Source of the DNA: an uncultured Mucispirillum sp.
Lineage (GTDB): Bacteria; Chrysiogenota; Deferribacteres; Deferribacterales; Mucispirillaceae
DNA length: 19,548 bases
Direction: 5' to 3'
Assembly: GCA_910586745.1 (NCBI GenBank)
Contig: CAJUJZ010000032.1
Location: forward strand, 1-19,548
Shown: in pieces, positions 7,733-14,961 of the stretch
Position numbering within the stretch: the first letter of the stretch is position 1
Layout: every line of letters begins with the position of its first letter
Translations under genes and position numbers: made by a program
Notes under the pieces: model-generated
The model's input: only the letters and a program-made list of their open reading frames with translations
The model's database searches: none
What the model was told of the DNA's origin: nothing

Positions 7733-7733
7733 A

Positions 7734-7762
7734 TTGAAAAAAAATATAAAAAATGATATATA
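7734..7762 (+). promoter_or_regulatory. Candidate promoter of the second chemoreceptor gene
   Basis: TTGAAA at 7734-7739 and TATATA at 7757-7762 are 17 bases apart. A TG dinucleotide at 7754-7755 gives an extended -10 element. It starts right after the terminator's T-run and would yield a leader of about 55 bases. No sigma-28-type flagellar promoter is visible in this gap. Confidence 0.4.
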
Positions 7763-7823
7763 TTGATATACATAAAACTATACATTAGTTTTTTATTAGG
7801 TGTATATATTGGGAGAAAATATT

Positions 7824-9458
7824 ATGGGATTGGGAATTTTAAAATTCAAATTTAACAATTTCTTGTGGATCATTGTTATTGGTATGATGGCAATGATTGT
7901 TTCTTTTGTTTTTTTTATGACCTTAATTTATAATGCAACAAAAGAAAATGAACAGCTTACATTTGACAGCATTGATATGGTATCGTATGGGTTTATGGTA
8001 TCAAAAGCATCAGATTATTTGACAGCTCAGGCAAGAGTATATGCAGCTACTGGAAACAAAGAGTATTATGATAATTACTGGAATGAAGTTAATAATAATA
8101 AAACAAGGGATAAAGCTATTGATGCATTAATAAAATTAAAAATTCCTGCCAATATCCTATCTTATGCTGAACAGGCAAAAAATAGTTCAGATTCTTTAAT
8201 CAAATTAGAGGAAGCATCCTTTGAAGCTGTTGCAGCAGGTGATTTGCAAAAAGCAACACAGATTATGAGCAGCAAAGAGTATGAATCTGGAAAAGTAAAA
8301 ATTTCTGCTTTTTTAACTACTTTTGAAAATGAAATAAAAGCATTTTCATCTGCTGAAGCAAAAAAATCTGCATCTGAAACAGTAACTATAATAATTATGT
8401 CGTTAGTATGTATAGCAAGTGTTGCTGTTTTGTTTTTAATTTTCTTATATTTTTTTATAAGCAGTCTAAAAAAAGCATTAAACATTTTAGATAAGTTATT
8501 TATATGTATAGCTGATGGTGATATGACAGTAAAAGCTCCAGAGTTAGCAGGTACATCAGAAATATGTGCTACATTTAAAAATATTAATGTATCTCTTGCA
8601 AGTATCAGAGAGATATTGCAAAATGTTACAGAAGCAACAGAAGATGTTGCATCAAGCAATAATCAGCTTGCATCAACTATGGAAGAATTATCTTCAACTT
8701 TTTCAGAGCAGGCTCATCAGGTAAGTGATACAGCTATTAGTTTAGATTCTATTAATTCTACAGTGAAAGTAACTGTTGATTCATTAAAATCAAATCAAGA
8801 AGTAGTTGATAATACAGTTGTTTCTGCAAATGATGGTGAAAAACAACTTACAGATTTAAAATTAAGTATGGAAAAAATTCATACAGATGCAGATTCTCTT
8901 TCTGATACCATTACTAGTCTTGCAAATTCTTCCAGCGAAATTGGTAATATTGTTACAGTAATTAATGATATTGCAGACCAGACTAATCTTCTTGCATTAA
9001 ATGCAGCTATTGAAGCAGCAAGAGCAGGAGAAGCGGGAAGAGGGTTTGCTGTAGTTGCTGATGAAGTAAGGAAACTTGCAGAAAGAACACAAAAAGCAAC
9101 CAGTGAAGTAACTACTATTGTTTCTACATTACAGCAGGAAGCATTAACTGCATCTTCTGCTATGGGTATGGAAGCAGAAAAAGTAAAAGAAGGTGTTAAT
9201 AATATTGAAAGAACAGAAGATGTGTTTAATAAGATTTTTACAGGTATTGATGGTATAAATAGTGTAATGAGTACTATTAGAGAAGATATGGATAATGAAT
9301 ATTCTACAGTTCAGACAGTTCATGAAACCGCAACAATTATTGCTGCTGGTATTGAAGAATCAAGCAACGCAGTAAATGAAGTAACTCAAACTATTGAGCA
9401 TTTGCAGGAAAGAGTAGAAACACTCAAAATGATGCTTACAAGGTTTAAAGTAAAATAA
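7824..9458 (+). CDS. Methyl-accepting chemotaxis protein
   Basis: This complete chemoreceptor has 544 residues from the ATG at 7824. That start is preferred over an upstream in-frame GTG at 7800 because GGGAG lies at 7811-7815. Residues 12-36 are a membrane helix. Residues about 40-185 form a helical periplasmic sensor, probably of the four-helix-bundle type, and about 186-213 is the second membrane helix. A HAMP-like linker (about 214-268) leads into a long coiled coil. The conserved signalling tip is textbook: IADQTNLLALNAAIEAARAG (383-402) followed by EAGRGFAVVADEVRKLAERT (403-422), which contacts CheW and CheA. No C-terminal CheR-docking pentapeptide is seen. It stands alone between its own promoter and terminator. 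The ligand is unknown. Confidence 0.93.
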   Translation: MGLGILKFKFNNFLWIIVIGMMAMIVSFVFFMTLIYNATKENEQLTFDSIDMVSYGFMVSKASDYLTAQARVYAATGNKEYYDNYWNEVNNNKTRDKAIDALIKLKIPANILSYAEQAKNSSDSLIKLEEASFEAVAAGDLQKATQIMSSKEYESGKVKISAFLTTFENEIKAFSSAEAKKSASETVTIIIMSLVCIASVAVLFLIFLYFFISSLKKALNILDKLFICIADGDMTVKAPELAGTSEICATFKNINVSLASIREILQNVTEATEDVASSNNQLASTMEELSSTFSEQAHQVSDTAISLDSINSTVKVTVDSLKSNQEVVDNTVVSANDGEKQLTDLKLSMEKIHTDADSLSDTITSLANSSSEIGNIVTVINDIADQTNLLALNAAIEAARAGEAGRGFAVVADEVRKLAERTQKATSEVTTIVSTLQQEALTASSAMGMEAEKVKEGVNNIERTEDVFNKIFTGIDGINSVMSTIREDMDNEYSTVQTVHETATIIAAGIEESSNAVNEVTQTIEHLQERVETLKMMLTRFKVK

Positions 9459-9465
9459 TGTTTTT

Positions 9466-9508
9466 AGTCTGCTTAATAAATATATTATTAGACAGATTAT
9501 ATATTTTT
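9466..9508 (+). terminator. Terminator downstream of the chemoreceptor
   Basis: The stem 9468-9479 with 9485-9496 pairs 11 of 12 positions (one C-A mismatch, one G-T) around a 5-base loop. It is followed by a T-rich tail ending in TTTTT at 9504-9508. It lies between the chemoreceptor stop and the FMN aptamer. Confidence 0.6.
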
Positions 9509-9636
9509 AGAATATATCAGGGCGGGGTGCAATTCCCCACCGGTGGTAAGTTTTTATAACAAGCCCACGAGCCTTTTTGGCAGATTTGGTGCAAATCCAA
9601 GGCCGACGGTATAGTCCGGATGAAAGAGAATATTTT
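9509..9636 (+). promoter_or_regulatory. FMN riboswitch (RFN element)
   Basis: The conserved RFN blocks are present in order. AGGGCGGGGTG (9519-9529) pairs with the ATTCCCCACCGG block (9532-9543). AAGCCCACGAGCC follows (9560s-9570s). The last blocks are GGCAGATTTGGTG with its complementary AAATCCAAGGCCGAC, and AGTCCGGATGAAAGAGA (9613-9629). A closing P1 helix forms between 9509-9515 and 9630-9636. The aptamer binds flavin mononucleotide and lies upstream of the riboflavin gene ribB, so it should shut down ribB when FMN is plentiful. A promoter must lie near or within the upstream terminator; I do not see a clear one. Confidence 0.95.
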
Positions 9637-9784
9637 AAAATATAATTTTATATATTAAATTTTAAAAAGTCATTTAAAATTTTAACAACAAAACAATACT
9701 TATGTTTATTTGTTAAAATCACACCAGATATTTGATATCAATATTCATGCCTTGGTATATTCTATACTATAAGAGGTATAGATT
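9637..9784 (+). promoter_or_regulatory. Expression platform and ribosome binding site of ribB
   Basis: This 148-base stretch lies between the FMN aptamer and the ribB ATG. It holds a 10-bp hairpin (9679-9688 with 9710-9719) without a following T-run, so it is not an obvious terminator. It also holds a 7-bp hairpin (9761-9767 with 9776-9782) whose loop and 3' arm contain the Shine-Dalgarno GAGG at 9773-9776. Hiding the ribosome binding site in this small hairpin suggests translational control. A possible competing pairing with the aptamer is described in the findings. Confidence 0.5.
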
Positions 9785-10408
9785 ATGTCAAAGAATTTTC
9801 AGGAAAAAATTCAATCAGCAGTTAAAGCACTGCAAAGCGGAAATGGTATCATCATAACTGATGATGAAAATCGGGAAAATGAAGGTGATTTAATTTTTGC
9901 ATGCAGCACTCTTACAGAAGAGCAGGTTGCTCAAATGATTAGAGACTGCAGCGGGATAATATGCCTTGTTATTAATGAAGAAAGAGCAAATCTTTTAAAT
10001 ATACCATTAATGACTTTTGTTAATAAAAGTAAAAATCATACTAATTTTACTATTTCTATTGAAGCTGCAGAAAATATTACAACAGGAGTTTCTGCTCAAG
10101 ACAGGCTGACAACTATATTATGTGCATCTAAAAAAGATGCATCAAAAGATGATATTGTAAGCCCAGGTCATGTATTTCCATTAATAGCTAAAAATGGTGG
10201 AGTATTTGAAAGGCAGGGACATACTGAAGCAACAATTGATATTATAAAAATTGCAGGCACTGGAGAGTTTGGCATATTATGCGAGCTTACAAATCAGGAT
10301 GGCACAATGATGAAAGGTAATGATATTCTAAACTATTCTAAAAAATACAATATGCCAGTAATATCTGTAGAAGATATTGTAAATTATAGAAAGTTTTATA
10401 ATATATAA
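9785..10408 (+). CDS. ribB: 3,4-dihydroxy-2-butanone 4-phosphate synthase
   Basis: This 207-residue cytoplasmic enzyme converts ribulose 5-phosphate to the four-carbon precursor of riboflavin plus formate. Motifs visible are DDENRENEGDLIFA (26-39, metal- and substrate-binding acidic loop), GVSAQDRLTTI (101-111), PGHVFPL (127-133), RQGHTEA (143-149) and CELTNQDGTMM (166-176). It is the stand-alone RibB form, not fused to GTP cyclohydrolase II. Control by the FMN riboswitch upstream confirms the pathway. No other riboflavin gene is next to it; the insertion-sequence remnant follows immediately. Confidence 0.95.
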   Translation: MSKNFQEKIQSAVKALQSGNGIIITDDENRENEGDLIFACSTLTEEQVAQMIRDCSGIICLVINEERANLLNIPLMTFVNKSKNHTNFTISIEAAENITTGVSAQDRLTTILCASKKDASKDDIVSPGHVFPLIAKNGGVFERQGHTEATIDIIKIAGTGEFGILCELTNQDGTMMKGNDILNYSKKYNMPVISVEDIVNYRKFYNI

Positions 10409-10411
10409 TCA

Positions 10412-10436
10412 AAACTACCTGTTAAACGGGTAGTTT
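10412..10436 (+). terminator. Hairpin after ribB (ribB terminator and/or right-end palindrome of the IS)
   Basis: An 8-bp perfect stem (10412-10419 with 10429-10436), extended by one G-T pair, encloses a short loop. It begins three bases after the ribB stop. The following sequence has only short T-runs, so it is a mediocre terminator. It may be the subterminal palindrome of the adjacent IS200-type element, which would mean the insertion landed right behind ribB. Confidence 0.5.
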
Positions 10437-10534
10437 GCTCTTTGGCTGTAAGCCACTATTACCTGCAGCTTCTATTGGTGCTTACTTGTTCAAGTCACAT
10501 CGCAGCTAATACTATGTTATAACTGACAGTGATA

Positions 10535-11003
10535 TTATTTTACCATCTGCCCTTTAAAAGGGGCATCATATTCTTTTACTCCTAATTTATCATGTAAGAT
10601 ATCTTCTTGGTCTTGTATATACTTTCTTATTGTTGCTTCATTTAAGCCAACTGTACTTACATAATATCCTGTTGACCAAAAATGGACGGTTATCAAATTA
10701 ATATTTTAAATTGGCATGTCGTTCAAATATCATTAAAGAACTTTTGCCTTTTAAACAGCCAATTATACCTAACCAATTATACCTAACACACTATACTTTT
10801 TGGGGAATTGATAATAGTAAATGGATATGGTATGGCATTAAATAATATTCTAATATCTCTATGCCTTTATAATAATATAAACTTTTTATAATATCTCTTA
10901 CGCTTTTTTGATATTTATTATAAATTATTTTTCTTCTATATCTATGTATAAAGATTATATGATACCTGCATAACCATTTACTGTGTGATAAACTGTGTGA
11001 CAT
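10535..11003 (-). pseudogene. IS200-like transposase TnpA, disrupted by several lesions
   Basis: This is the remnant of a Y1 (HUH) transposase. The N-terminal 70 codons are open from ATG 11003, with AGGAG upstream. They include KWLCRYHIIF (9-18), RYRRKIIYNKY (21-31) and the metal-binding HIH (59-61), although the residue before it, usually Asp, is Tyr. After SIPQK the frame is lost by +1. A 14-bp tandem duplication (10759-10786) follows, then an open stretch reading LKGKSSLMIFERHANLKY, an in-frame TAA, and another +1 shift. Beyond that the C-terminus is readable as FWSTGYYVSTVGLNEATIRK, including the region of the catalytic Tyr, and ends at the stop at 10535. At least four lesions make it non-functional. 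Confidence 0.88.
10759..10786. repeat. 14-bp perfect tandem duplication inside the tnpA remnant
   Basis: The 14-mer CCAATTATACCTAA occurs twice head to tail (10759-10772 and 10773-10786). Removing one copy restores the transposase frame across this point, which shows the duplication arose after insertion and is not part of the original element. Confidence 0.95.
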
Positions 11004-11087
11004 AAAATCTCCTTGTTATTATAGTTTGATGTGAGTTGAACAATTCATCTTACTATATAGGATATTTTTTCTATAAGGTTTTGTCAT

Positions 11088-11112
11088 CTATTGGCACAGC
11101 CAGTAGTTTTTT
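11088..11112 (+). terminator. Hairpin with T-run at the tnpA-proximal end of the IS remnant
   Basis: A 7-bp stem (11088-11094 with 11100-11106, one G-T pair) encloses a 5-base loop and is followed by six T on the plus strand. It would stop plus-strand transcription that crosses the element from ribB. It may also be the left-end palindrome of the IS200-type element. Its function is not certain. Confidence 0.45.
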
Positions 11113-11142
11113 GTTTCGCTATGCTCAACTCTCTAAAGAGTT

Positions 11143-11180
11143 AAAAAAAGGGCTGTTGGAAATCCAACAGACCTTTTCTA
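11143..11180 (-). terminator. Rho-independent terminator of the pyr operon
   Basis: On the minus strand a 7-bp GC-containing core (11170-11164 with 11159-11153), extended by two G-C and several A-T pairs past one mismatch, is followed by seven T (11149-11143). It begins about 15 bases after the pyrC stop. Confidence 0.88.
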
Positions 11181-11190
11181 TAAGTATATT

Positions 11191-12456
11191 TTATGCCTGA
11201 TAAACTAATCTGCCATTTTTAAATGTATATAAGGCTCTTCCTTTTAATTGTTTATTTAAAAATGGAGTATTATATGATTTAGATTTATTTATTTCTTTTG
11301 TATATGTATATTCAACATCAGCATCAATGACTACAATATCAGCCTGTCTGCCTTTTGCAATAACCCCTAAATTTTCTTTCTTAAGTATTTTAGATGGATT
11401 ATAAGACATTAGTTTTGCAAAATCAGTCCATGAAAGTCTGCCTTCATCAATTTTTTTAATAGTTAAAGGAACTGCTGTCTGGTAGCCAATAATACCAACT
11501 GGGGCAAGCCCAAATTCTACAAACTTTTCATCATCCTGATGTGGTGCATGGTCTGTAGAAATACAGTCAATAGTGCCGTCTTTAAATCCTTGTAATATTG
11601 CTTCAATATCTTCTTCCTCTCTTAATGGAGGGCTCATTTTATAATTAGTGTTATAAGTTAAGCAGTTTTCATCTGTTAATGTAAAATGGTGTGGTGTAGC
11701 TTCTGCAGTAACACTAATACCTTCATTTTTACCCCAGCGTACTATATCAACTGCTTCTTTTGAGCTTACATGGCTTATATGTACTCGTGATTTTGTAAGG
11801 CGTGCCAGCATAATATCTCTTGCAATAACTACTGATTCTGATTCAGAAGGGATACCGTTTAAGCCATTAATTGCAGAAATTCTGCCTTCATTCATATATC
11901 CATTGCCTTGAAGATTAGTATCAATAGCATGAACAGAAATAAAAGAGTCAAAATATCTAACATATTCTAATGCTCTACGCATAACTTCTGCATTCATAAT
12001 AGTGTACCCATCATCAGAAAAACCGCATACACCATTTTCTATTAAGTCGCCCATTTCTGTAAGTTCTTCGCCTTTTAATCCTTTTGTTACAGCACCATAA
12101 GGCAGAGCATCAAAAAGTCCGTCTTTTTTTGATTTATTAATAATAAACGCAGCAACAGGAGCATTATCTATTACTGGTTTAGTATTTGCCATGCAACATG
12201 CAGTAGTAATACCACCAGCAACAGCAGCCTGACCAGCACTTCTAATATCTTCTTTATATTCAAACCCTGGCTCTCTCATATGTGAGTGCATATCTATAAG
12301 ACCAGGAAGAACATATTTTCCAGAGCAGTCATATACATTATCTGCCTGAACATCTTCATTTGTAATATCTTCAATAATATTATCATTTATTAAAATATTA
12401 CCTTCAGTTATTGTATCATGATTTACTATTTTGCAGTTTTTAAGTAATGTTTTCAT
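11191..12456 (-). CDS. pyrC: Dihydroorotase (class I)
   Basis: This 421-residue zinc amidohydrolase cyclises carbamoyl-aspartate to dihydroorotate, the third step of pyrimidine synthesis. Metal and catalytic motifs are in order: DMHSHMREPG (55-64, the HxH pair and substrate Arg), GFSDDG (145-150, bridging Asp of the class I enzymes), SVHAID (His176), HISHVSS (226-232), EATPHHF (252-258) and STDHAPH (300-306, catalytic Asp302). All expected ligands are present, so it is an active enzyme rather than the inactive pseudo-dihydroorotase found beside some PyrB proteins. It is the last gene of pyrRBC, 17 bases after pyrB, with only a modest ribosome binding site (GGTGA). Confidence 0.96.
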   Translation of the reverse strand: MKTLLKNCKIVNHDTITEGNILINDNIIEDITNEDVQADNVYDCSGKYVLPGLIDMHSHMREPGFEYKEDIRSAGQAAVAGGITTACCMANTKPVIDNAPVAAFIINKSKKDGLFDALPYGAVTKGLKGEELTEMGDLIENGVCGFSDDGYTIMNAEVMRRALEYVRYFDSFISVHAIDTNLQGNGYMNEGRISAINGLNGIPSESESVVIARDIMLARLTKSRVHISHVSSKEAVDIVRWGKNEGISVTAEATPHHFTLTDENCLTYNTNYKMSPPLREEEDIEAILQGFKDGTIDCISTDHAPHQDDEKFVEFGLAPVGIIGYQTAVPLTIKKIDEGRLSWTDFAKLMSYNPSKILKKENLGVIAKGRQADIVVIDADVEYTYTKEINKSKSYNTPFLNKQLKGRALYTFKNGRLVYQA

Positions 12457-12473
12457 ATATATTTCACCATCTT

Positions 12474-13394
12474 TTATTTTGACATAGCAAGAAAACTTAA
12501 TACTGCCATTCTGACAGCAACTCCATTTTCTACCTGATCTAATATTGCAGAATTTGCACTGTCAGCTACAACAGAAGAAAGTTCTACACCTCTGTTAATT
12601 GGTCCAGGGTGCATAACCATAACATCACTTTTAGCTTTTTGCATAACAGCAGGAGTAAGTCCAAAAAGTTTTGAATATTCTCTTTCTGATGGAATAAGAA
12701 GTTTTGCCATTCTTTCTCTCTGGATTCTAAGCATAATAATAACATCAGCATTTTCAACAGCTTCATCCATATTTTTGGCTATATTTACACCAAAAGCTTC
12801 AACACCAACAGGAAGCATAGTCGGTGGTGCAAAAAGTGTTACATTCATACTATAAGTTTTCATAGCCCAAATATTACTTCTTGCAACTCTTGAGTGAGCA
12901 ATATCACCGATAATTGTAACATTTAATCCTTTAAGCCTGCCTTTTTGCAGTTTAATAGTTAAAAGGTCAAGCATACATTGAGTAGGGTGCTCATTAAGCC
13001 CATCACCAGCATTTACTATATGAGCATCTATATTATCTGCTACAAATTTTACTGAACCAGAATAACTGTGTCTTATAACTATAATATCAGAAGCCATTGC
13101 TTCAATATTTTTAACAGTATCCATTAATGTTTCGCCTTTTTGAGTGCTTGATGTAGATGAGTTTATGTTAATAACATCTGCTCCTAATCTTTTACCAGCT
13201 ATTTCAAAAGAAGTTCTTGTTCTAGTAGAAGCTTCAAAAAATAAGTTTACAATAGTGCGTCCTTTTAATGTAGGGACTTTTTTAACTTCTCTTTGATTTA
13301 TCTCTCTAAAGCTTGTTGCTTGATTTAAGATATAATCTATCTGCTCTATTGTTAAATCCTGAGTAGATATAAAATCTTTTTTATCATAAGTCAT
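12474..13394 (-). CDS. pyrB: Aspartate carbamoyltransferase catalytic subunit
   Basis: This 306-residue enzyme makes carbamoyl-aspartate from carbamoyl phosphate and aspartate. The carbamoyl-phosphate site is seen in FEASTRTRTSFE (53-64), with the mobile loop STSSTQKGET at 80-89 and HPTQ at 136-139. MHPGPINRG near the C-terminus is also typical. No regulatory subunit gene (pyrI) is adjacent. The ATG at 13394 lies two bases past the pyrR stop, and its Shine-Dalgarno GAGAGG is inside the pyrR coding end, so translation is probably coupled to pyrR. Confidence 0.96.
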   Translation of the reverse strand: MTYDKKDFISTQDLTIEQIDYILNQATSFREINQREVKKVPTLKGRTIVNLFFEASTRTRTSFEIAGKRLGADVININSSTSSTQKGETLMDTVKNIEAMASDIIVIRHSYSGSVKFVADNIDAHIVNAGDGLNEHPTQCMLDLLTIKLQKGRLKGLNVTIIGDIAHSRVARSNIWAMKTYSMNVTLFAPPTMLPVGVEAFGVNIAKNMDEAVENADVIIMLRIQRERMAKLLIPSEREYSKLFGLTPAVMQKAKSDVMVMHPGPINRGVELSSVVADSANSAILDQVENGVAVRMAVLSFLAMSK

Positions 13395-13395
13395 A

Positions 13396-13944
13396 TTAAG
13401 CCTCTCTATCGCTTATAGTAACGCAGTCATCATCTACATTATCTATTTCTTTTACTTTTACATGTATAACTTCGCTTTTTCTTGTAGGGATGTGTTTTCC
13501 TGTAAAATCAGCATGTATTGGCAGTTCTTTATGTCCTCTGTCTACAATAACTGCAAGCATAATTTTTGCAGGTCTGCCATAATCAAGCAGAGCATCTATT
13601 GCAGAGCGGATTGTTCTGCCTGTAAAAAGCACATCATCAACTACTATTATAGTTTTACCATTAACATCAAAACCTATATCTGATGATTTTACTTCTGGCA
13701 TATTTGAAATTTCTGATAAATCATCTCTATATAATGTAATGTCTAAAATACCAGATTTTAATGGTCTTTTATTATGGCGGTTTATGCTGTCTATAATACG
13801 GTTTGCAATATATTCGCCGCGTCTTCTAATTCCAACTATATAAGTATTATCATAATCATTAACTTTTTCAATAATTTGAAAGGTCATGCGCTCAATAATT
13901 GCGTGCATTTCTGCACTATTAATTAAGATTTTCTCTTTTTCCAT
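13396..13944 (-). CDS. pyrR: PyrR: pyrimidine operon regulator / uracil phosphoribosyltransferase
   Basis: This 182-residue protein of the type I phosphoribosyltransferase fold has the PRPP loop VVDDVLFTGRTI at 101-112, plus GIRRRG (38-43), YRDD (72-75) and VDRGH (135-139), all typical of PyrR. In Bacillus, PyrR binds pyr mRNA in the presence of UMP and lowers expression; many PyrR proteins also have uracil phosphoribosyltransferase activity. I choose ATG 13944 because GGAGG lies six bases upstream and family members start here; the open frame extends back to 14037 but that part is hydrophobic noise. It heads pyrRBC. The predicted leader is only about 25 bases, too short for the Bacillus-type attenuator. 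Confidence 0.93.
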   Translation of the reverse strand: MEKEKILINSAEMHAIIERMTFQIIEKVNDYDNTYIVGIRRRGEYIANRIIDSINRHNKRPLKSGILDITLYRDDLSEISNMPEVKSSDIGFDVNGKTIIVVDDVLFTGRTIRSAIDALLDYGRPAKIMLAVIVDRGHKELPIHADFTGKHIPTRKSEVIHVKVKEIDNVDDDCVTISDREA

Positions 13945-13975
13945 AAATAACCTCCGCATATATGAACTTGTGTAA

Positions 13976-14004
13976 ATAGTAAAAGTTATATAATAATAAG
14001 TCAA
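13976..14004 (-). promoter_or_regulatory. Candidate promoter of pyrRBC
   Basis: On the minus strand TTGACT (14004-13999) and TACTAT (13981-13976) are separated by exactly 17 bases. Transcription would start near 13969, about 25 bases before the pyrR ATG. Confidence 0.55.
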
Positions 14005-14053
14005 TAATTTTATAACAAATATTAATAATCTATCCATTTATATAATATTTAAG

Positions 14054-14080
14054 TTGATTATTATAATTAAATTTTATAAT
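14054..14080 (+). promoter_or_regulatory. Candidate promoter of the lipoprotein-to-mla gene run
   Basis: A perfect TATAAT lies at 14075-14080, with TTGATT at 14054-14059, a short 15-base spacer. The -10 box ends only seven bases before the ATG at 14088, so transcription would begin at or next to the start codon. It is divergent from the pyrR promoter. Confidence 0.45.
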
Positions 14081-14087
14081 ATGCGAA

Positions 14088-14492
14088 ATGATTAATTTTA
14101 AAGTAAGACATTTTGTGTTTAAATTAATTGTAATTTTTATTATTCCACTGTTTTTAAATGGTTGTGCATGGATAGCAGGTGTAGCTTTAGCTGGTGCTTT
14201 TTCTACAGTGGTTTTCACTGCAGGTTCAGTATCAGATATAGATAAAACAGAAAAAGCTCTTGCTGTAGAAAAATTAATATATGCTTTTGAAGCCAACAAA
14301 GGCACTATTAATGATTTAAGCTTTGTTGATGGATATGTTGAAGGTACTGTAGATAACCATACAGTAACTGCTTATATTTATACACGAAGAGATGGTGTGC
14401 TTGATATAAATGTAAGAGCTACAAAATATTTAATTTCTAATGCAGATGTTGCACAAAAAGTAATTGATAAATATAGGAACTATGTAAGATGA
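14088..14492 (+). CDS. Small predicted lipoprotein (DUF3568-like)
   Basis: This 134-residue protein has a hydrophobic signal (about 8-22) ending in a lipobox LNGC with Cys26 as the acylation site, so it should be anchored to a membrane on the periplasmic side. The mature part starts with a small-residue stretch (AWIAGVALAGAFST). It ends in an alpha/beta pattern with DGYVEGTV and LDINVRATK, which resembles the DUF3568 family of short bacterial lipoproteins; this resemblance is by eye and the function is unknown. There is no Shine-Dalgarno sequence before the ATG. The stop overlaps the next start as ATGA, so the following acetyltransferase gene is coupled to it. Confidence 0.75.
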   Translation: MINFKVRHFVFKLIVIFIIPLFLNGCAWIAGVALAGAFSTVVFTAGSVSDIDKTEKALAVEKLIYAFEANKGTINDLSFVDGYVEGTVDNHTVTAYIYTRRDGVLDINVRATKYLISNADVAQKVIDKYRNYVR

Positions 14493-14938
14493 TTAGACAA
14501 GCAAAAATTGATGATGCACCAGTTATTCAGCAGATAGTAAACCAGTATGCTAAAAAAGGACAGATGCTTCAAATCAGCAGGAATGAAATATATGAGAAAA
14601 TATATGAATTTATTATCTGGGAAGATAGCGAAGCAATTAAAGGTGTTTGTGCATTACATCCAACATGGAGTGATACTGCAGAAATTCGCTCATTAGCTGT
14701 GGTTGAGCAGTATAAAAGGCAGAAAATAGGTCAGGCAATGGTGCAATATTCTTTAAAAAGAGCGAAAGAAACTGGCTTTACAAAAATTTTTGCACTTACA
14801 TATATGCAGGATTTTTTTGAAAGCTGTGGTTTTAAAGTTACTGAACTTGACAGTCTGCCAAAAAAAATATGGACAGACTGTTTAAAATGCCCTAAATATC
14901 CAGACTGTGATGAAACTGCAGTAATTATTGAAATTTAA
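14489..14938 (+). CDS. argA: Short-type N-acetylglutamate synthase (GNAT acetyltransferase)
   Basis: This 149-residue GNAT-fold enzyme is predicted to acetylate glutamate with acetyl-CoA, the first step of arginine synthesis. The family pattern of short NAGS proteins is clear. It has IRQAKIDDAPVI at the start, GQMLQISRNEIYEKI (24-38), CALHPTW (54-60), AEIRSLAVV (64-72, the central GNAT strand) and FALTYMQDFFESCGF (101-115). The C-terminal LPKKIWTDCLKCPKYPDCDE (123-142) has three closely spaced Cys (131, 134, 140). It lacks the amino-acid-kinase domain of classical ArgA. It overlaps the lipoprotein gene by four bases and lies 23 bases before prfB. Confidence 0.82.
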   Translation: MIRQAKIDDAPVIQQIVNQYAKKGQMLQISRNEIYEKIYEFIIWEDSEAIKGVCALHPTWSDTAEIRSLAVVEQYKRQKIGQAMVQYSLKRAKETGFTKIFALTYMQDFFESCGFKVTELDSLPKKIWTDCLKCPKYPDCDETAVIIEI

Positions 14939-14961
14939 AATAAAAACATAGAAAGGATAAT

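Larger units (their letters stand above)
10411..11112 (-). mobile_element. IS200/IS605-family insertion sequence remnant (ends approximate)
   Basis: This region of about 700 bp contains a broken TnpA gene (10535-11003) and has a hairpin near each end (10412-10436 and 11088-11106). Such elements are about 700 bp, lack terminal inverted repeats and carry subterminal palindromes at both ends, so I set the limits at these hairpins. The exact ends and target site cannot be fixed without an intact relative. It separates ribB from the convergent pyr operon. Confidence 0.6.

Noticed and set aside
7800..7823. GTG start eight codons earlier for the second chemoreceptor
   Set aside because: GGGAG falls inside this stretch and serves the ATG at 7824.
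8162..8659. 165-codon minus-strand open frame opposite the chemoreceptor
   Set aside because: It is a shadow of the chemoreceptor coding region, without motifs or a start signal.
13945..14037. Upstream extension of the pyrR frame adding 31 residues
   Set aside because: A perfect GGAGG lies just before the internal ATG at 13944, the PyrR family starts there, and the candidate promoter lies inside the extension.
13945..14087. PyrR-type transcription attenuator in the pyr leader
   Set aside because: No antiterminator/terminator pair or PyrR loop consensus is visible and the predicted leader is only about 25 bases long.
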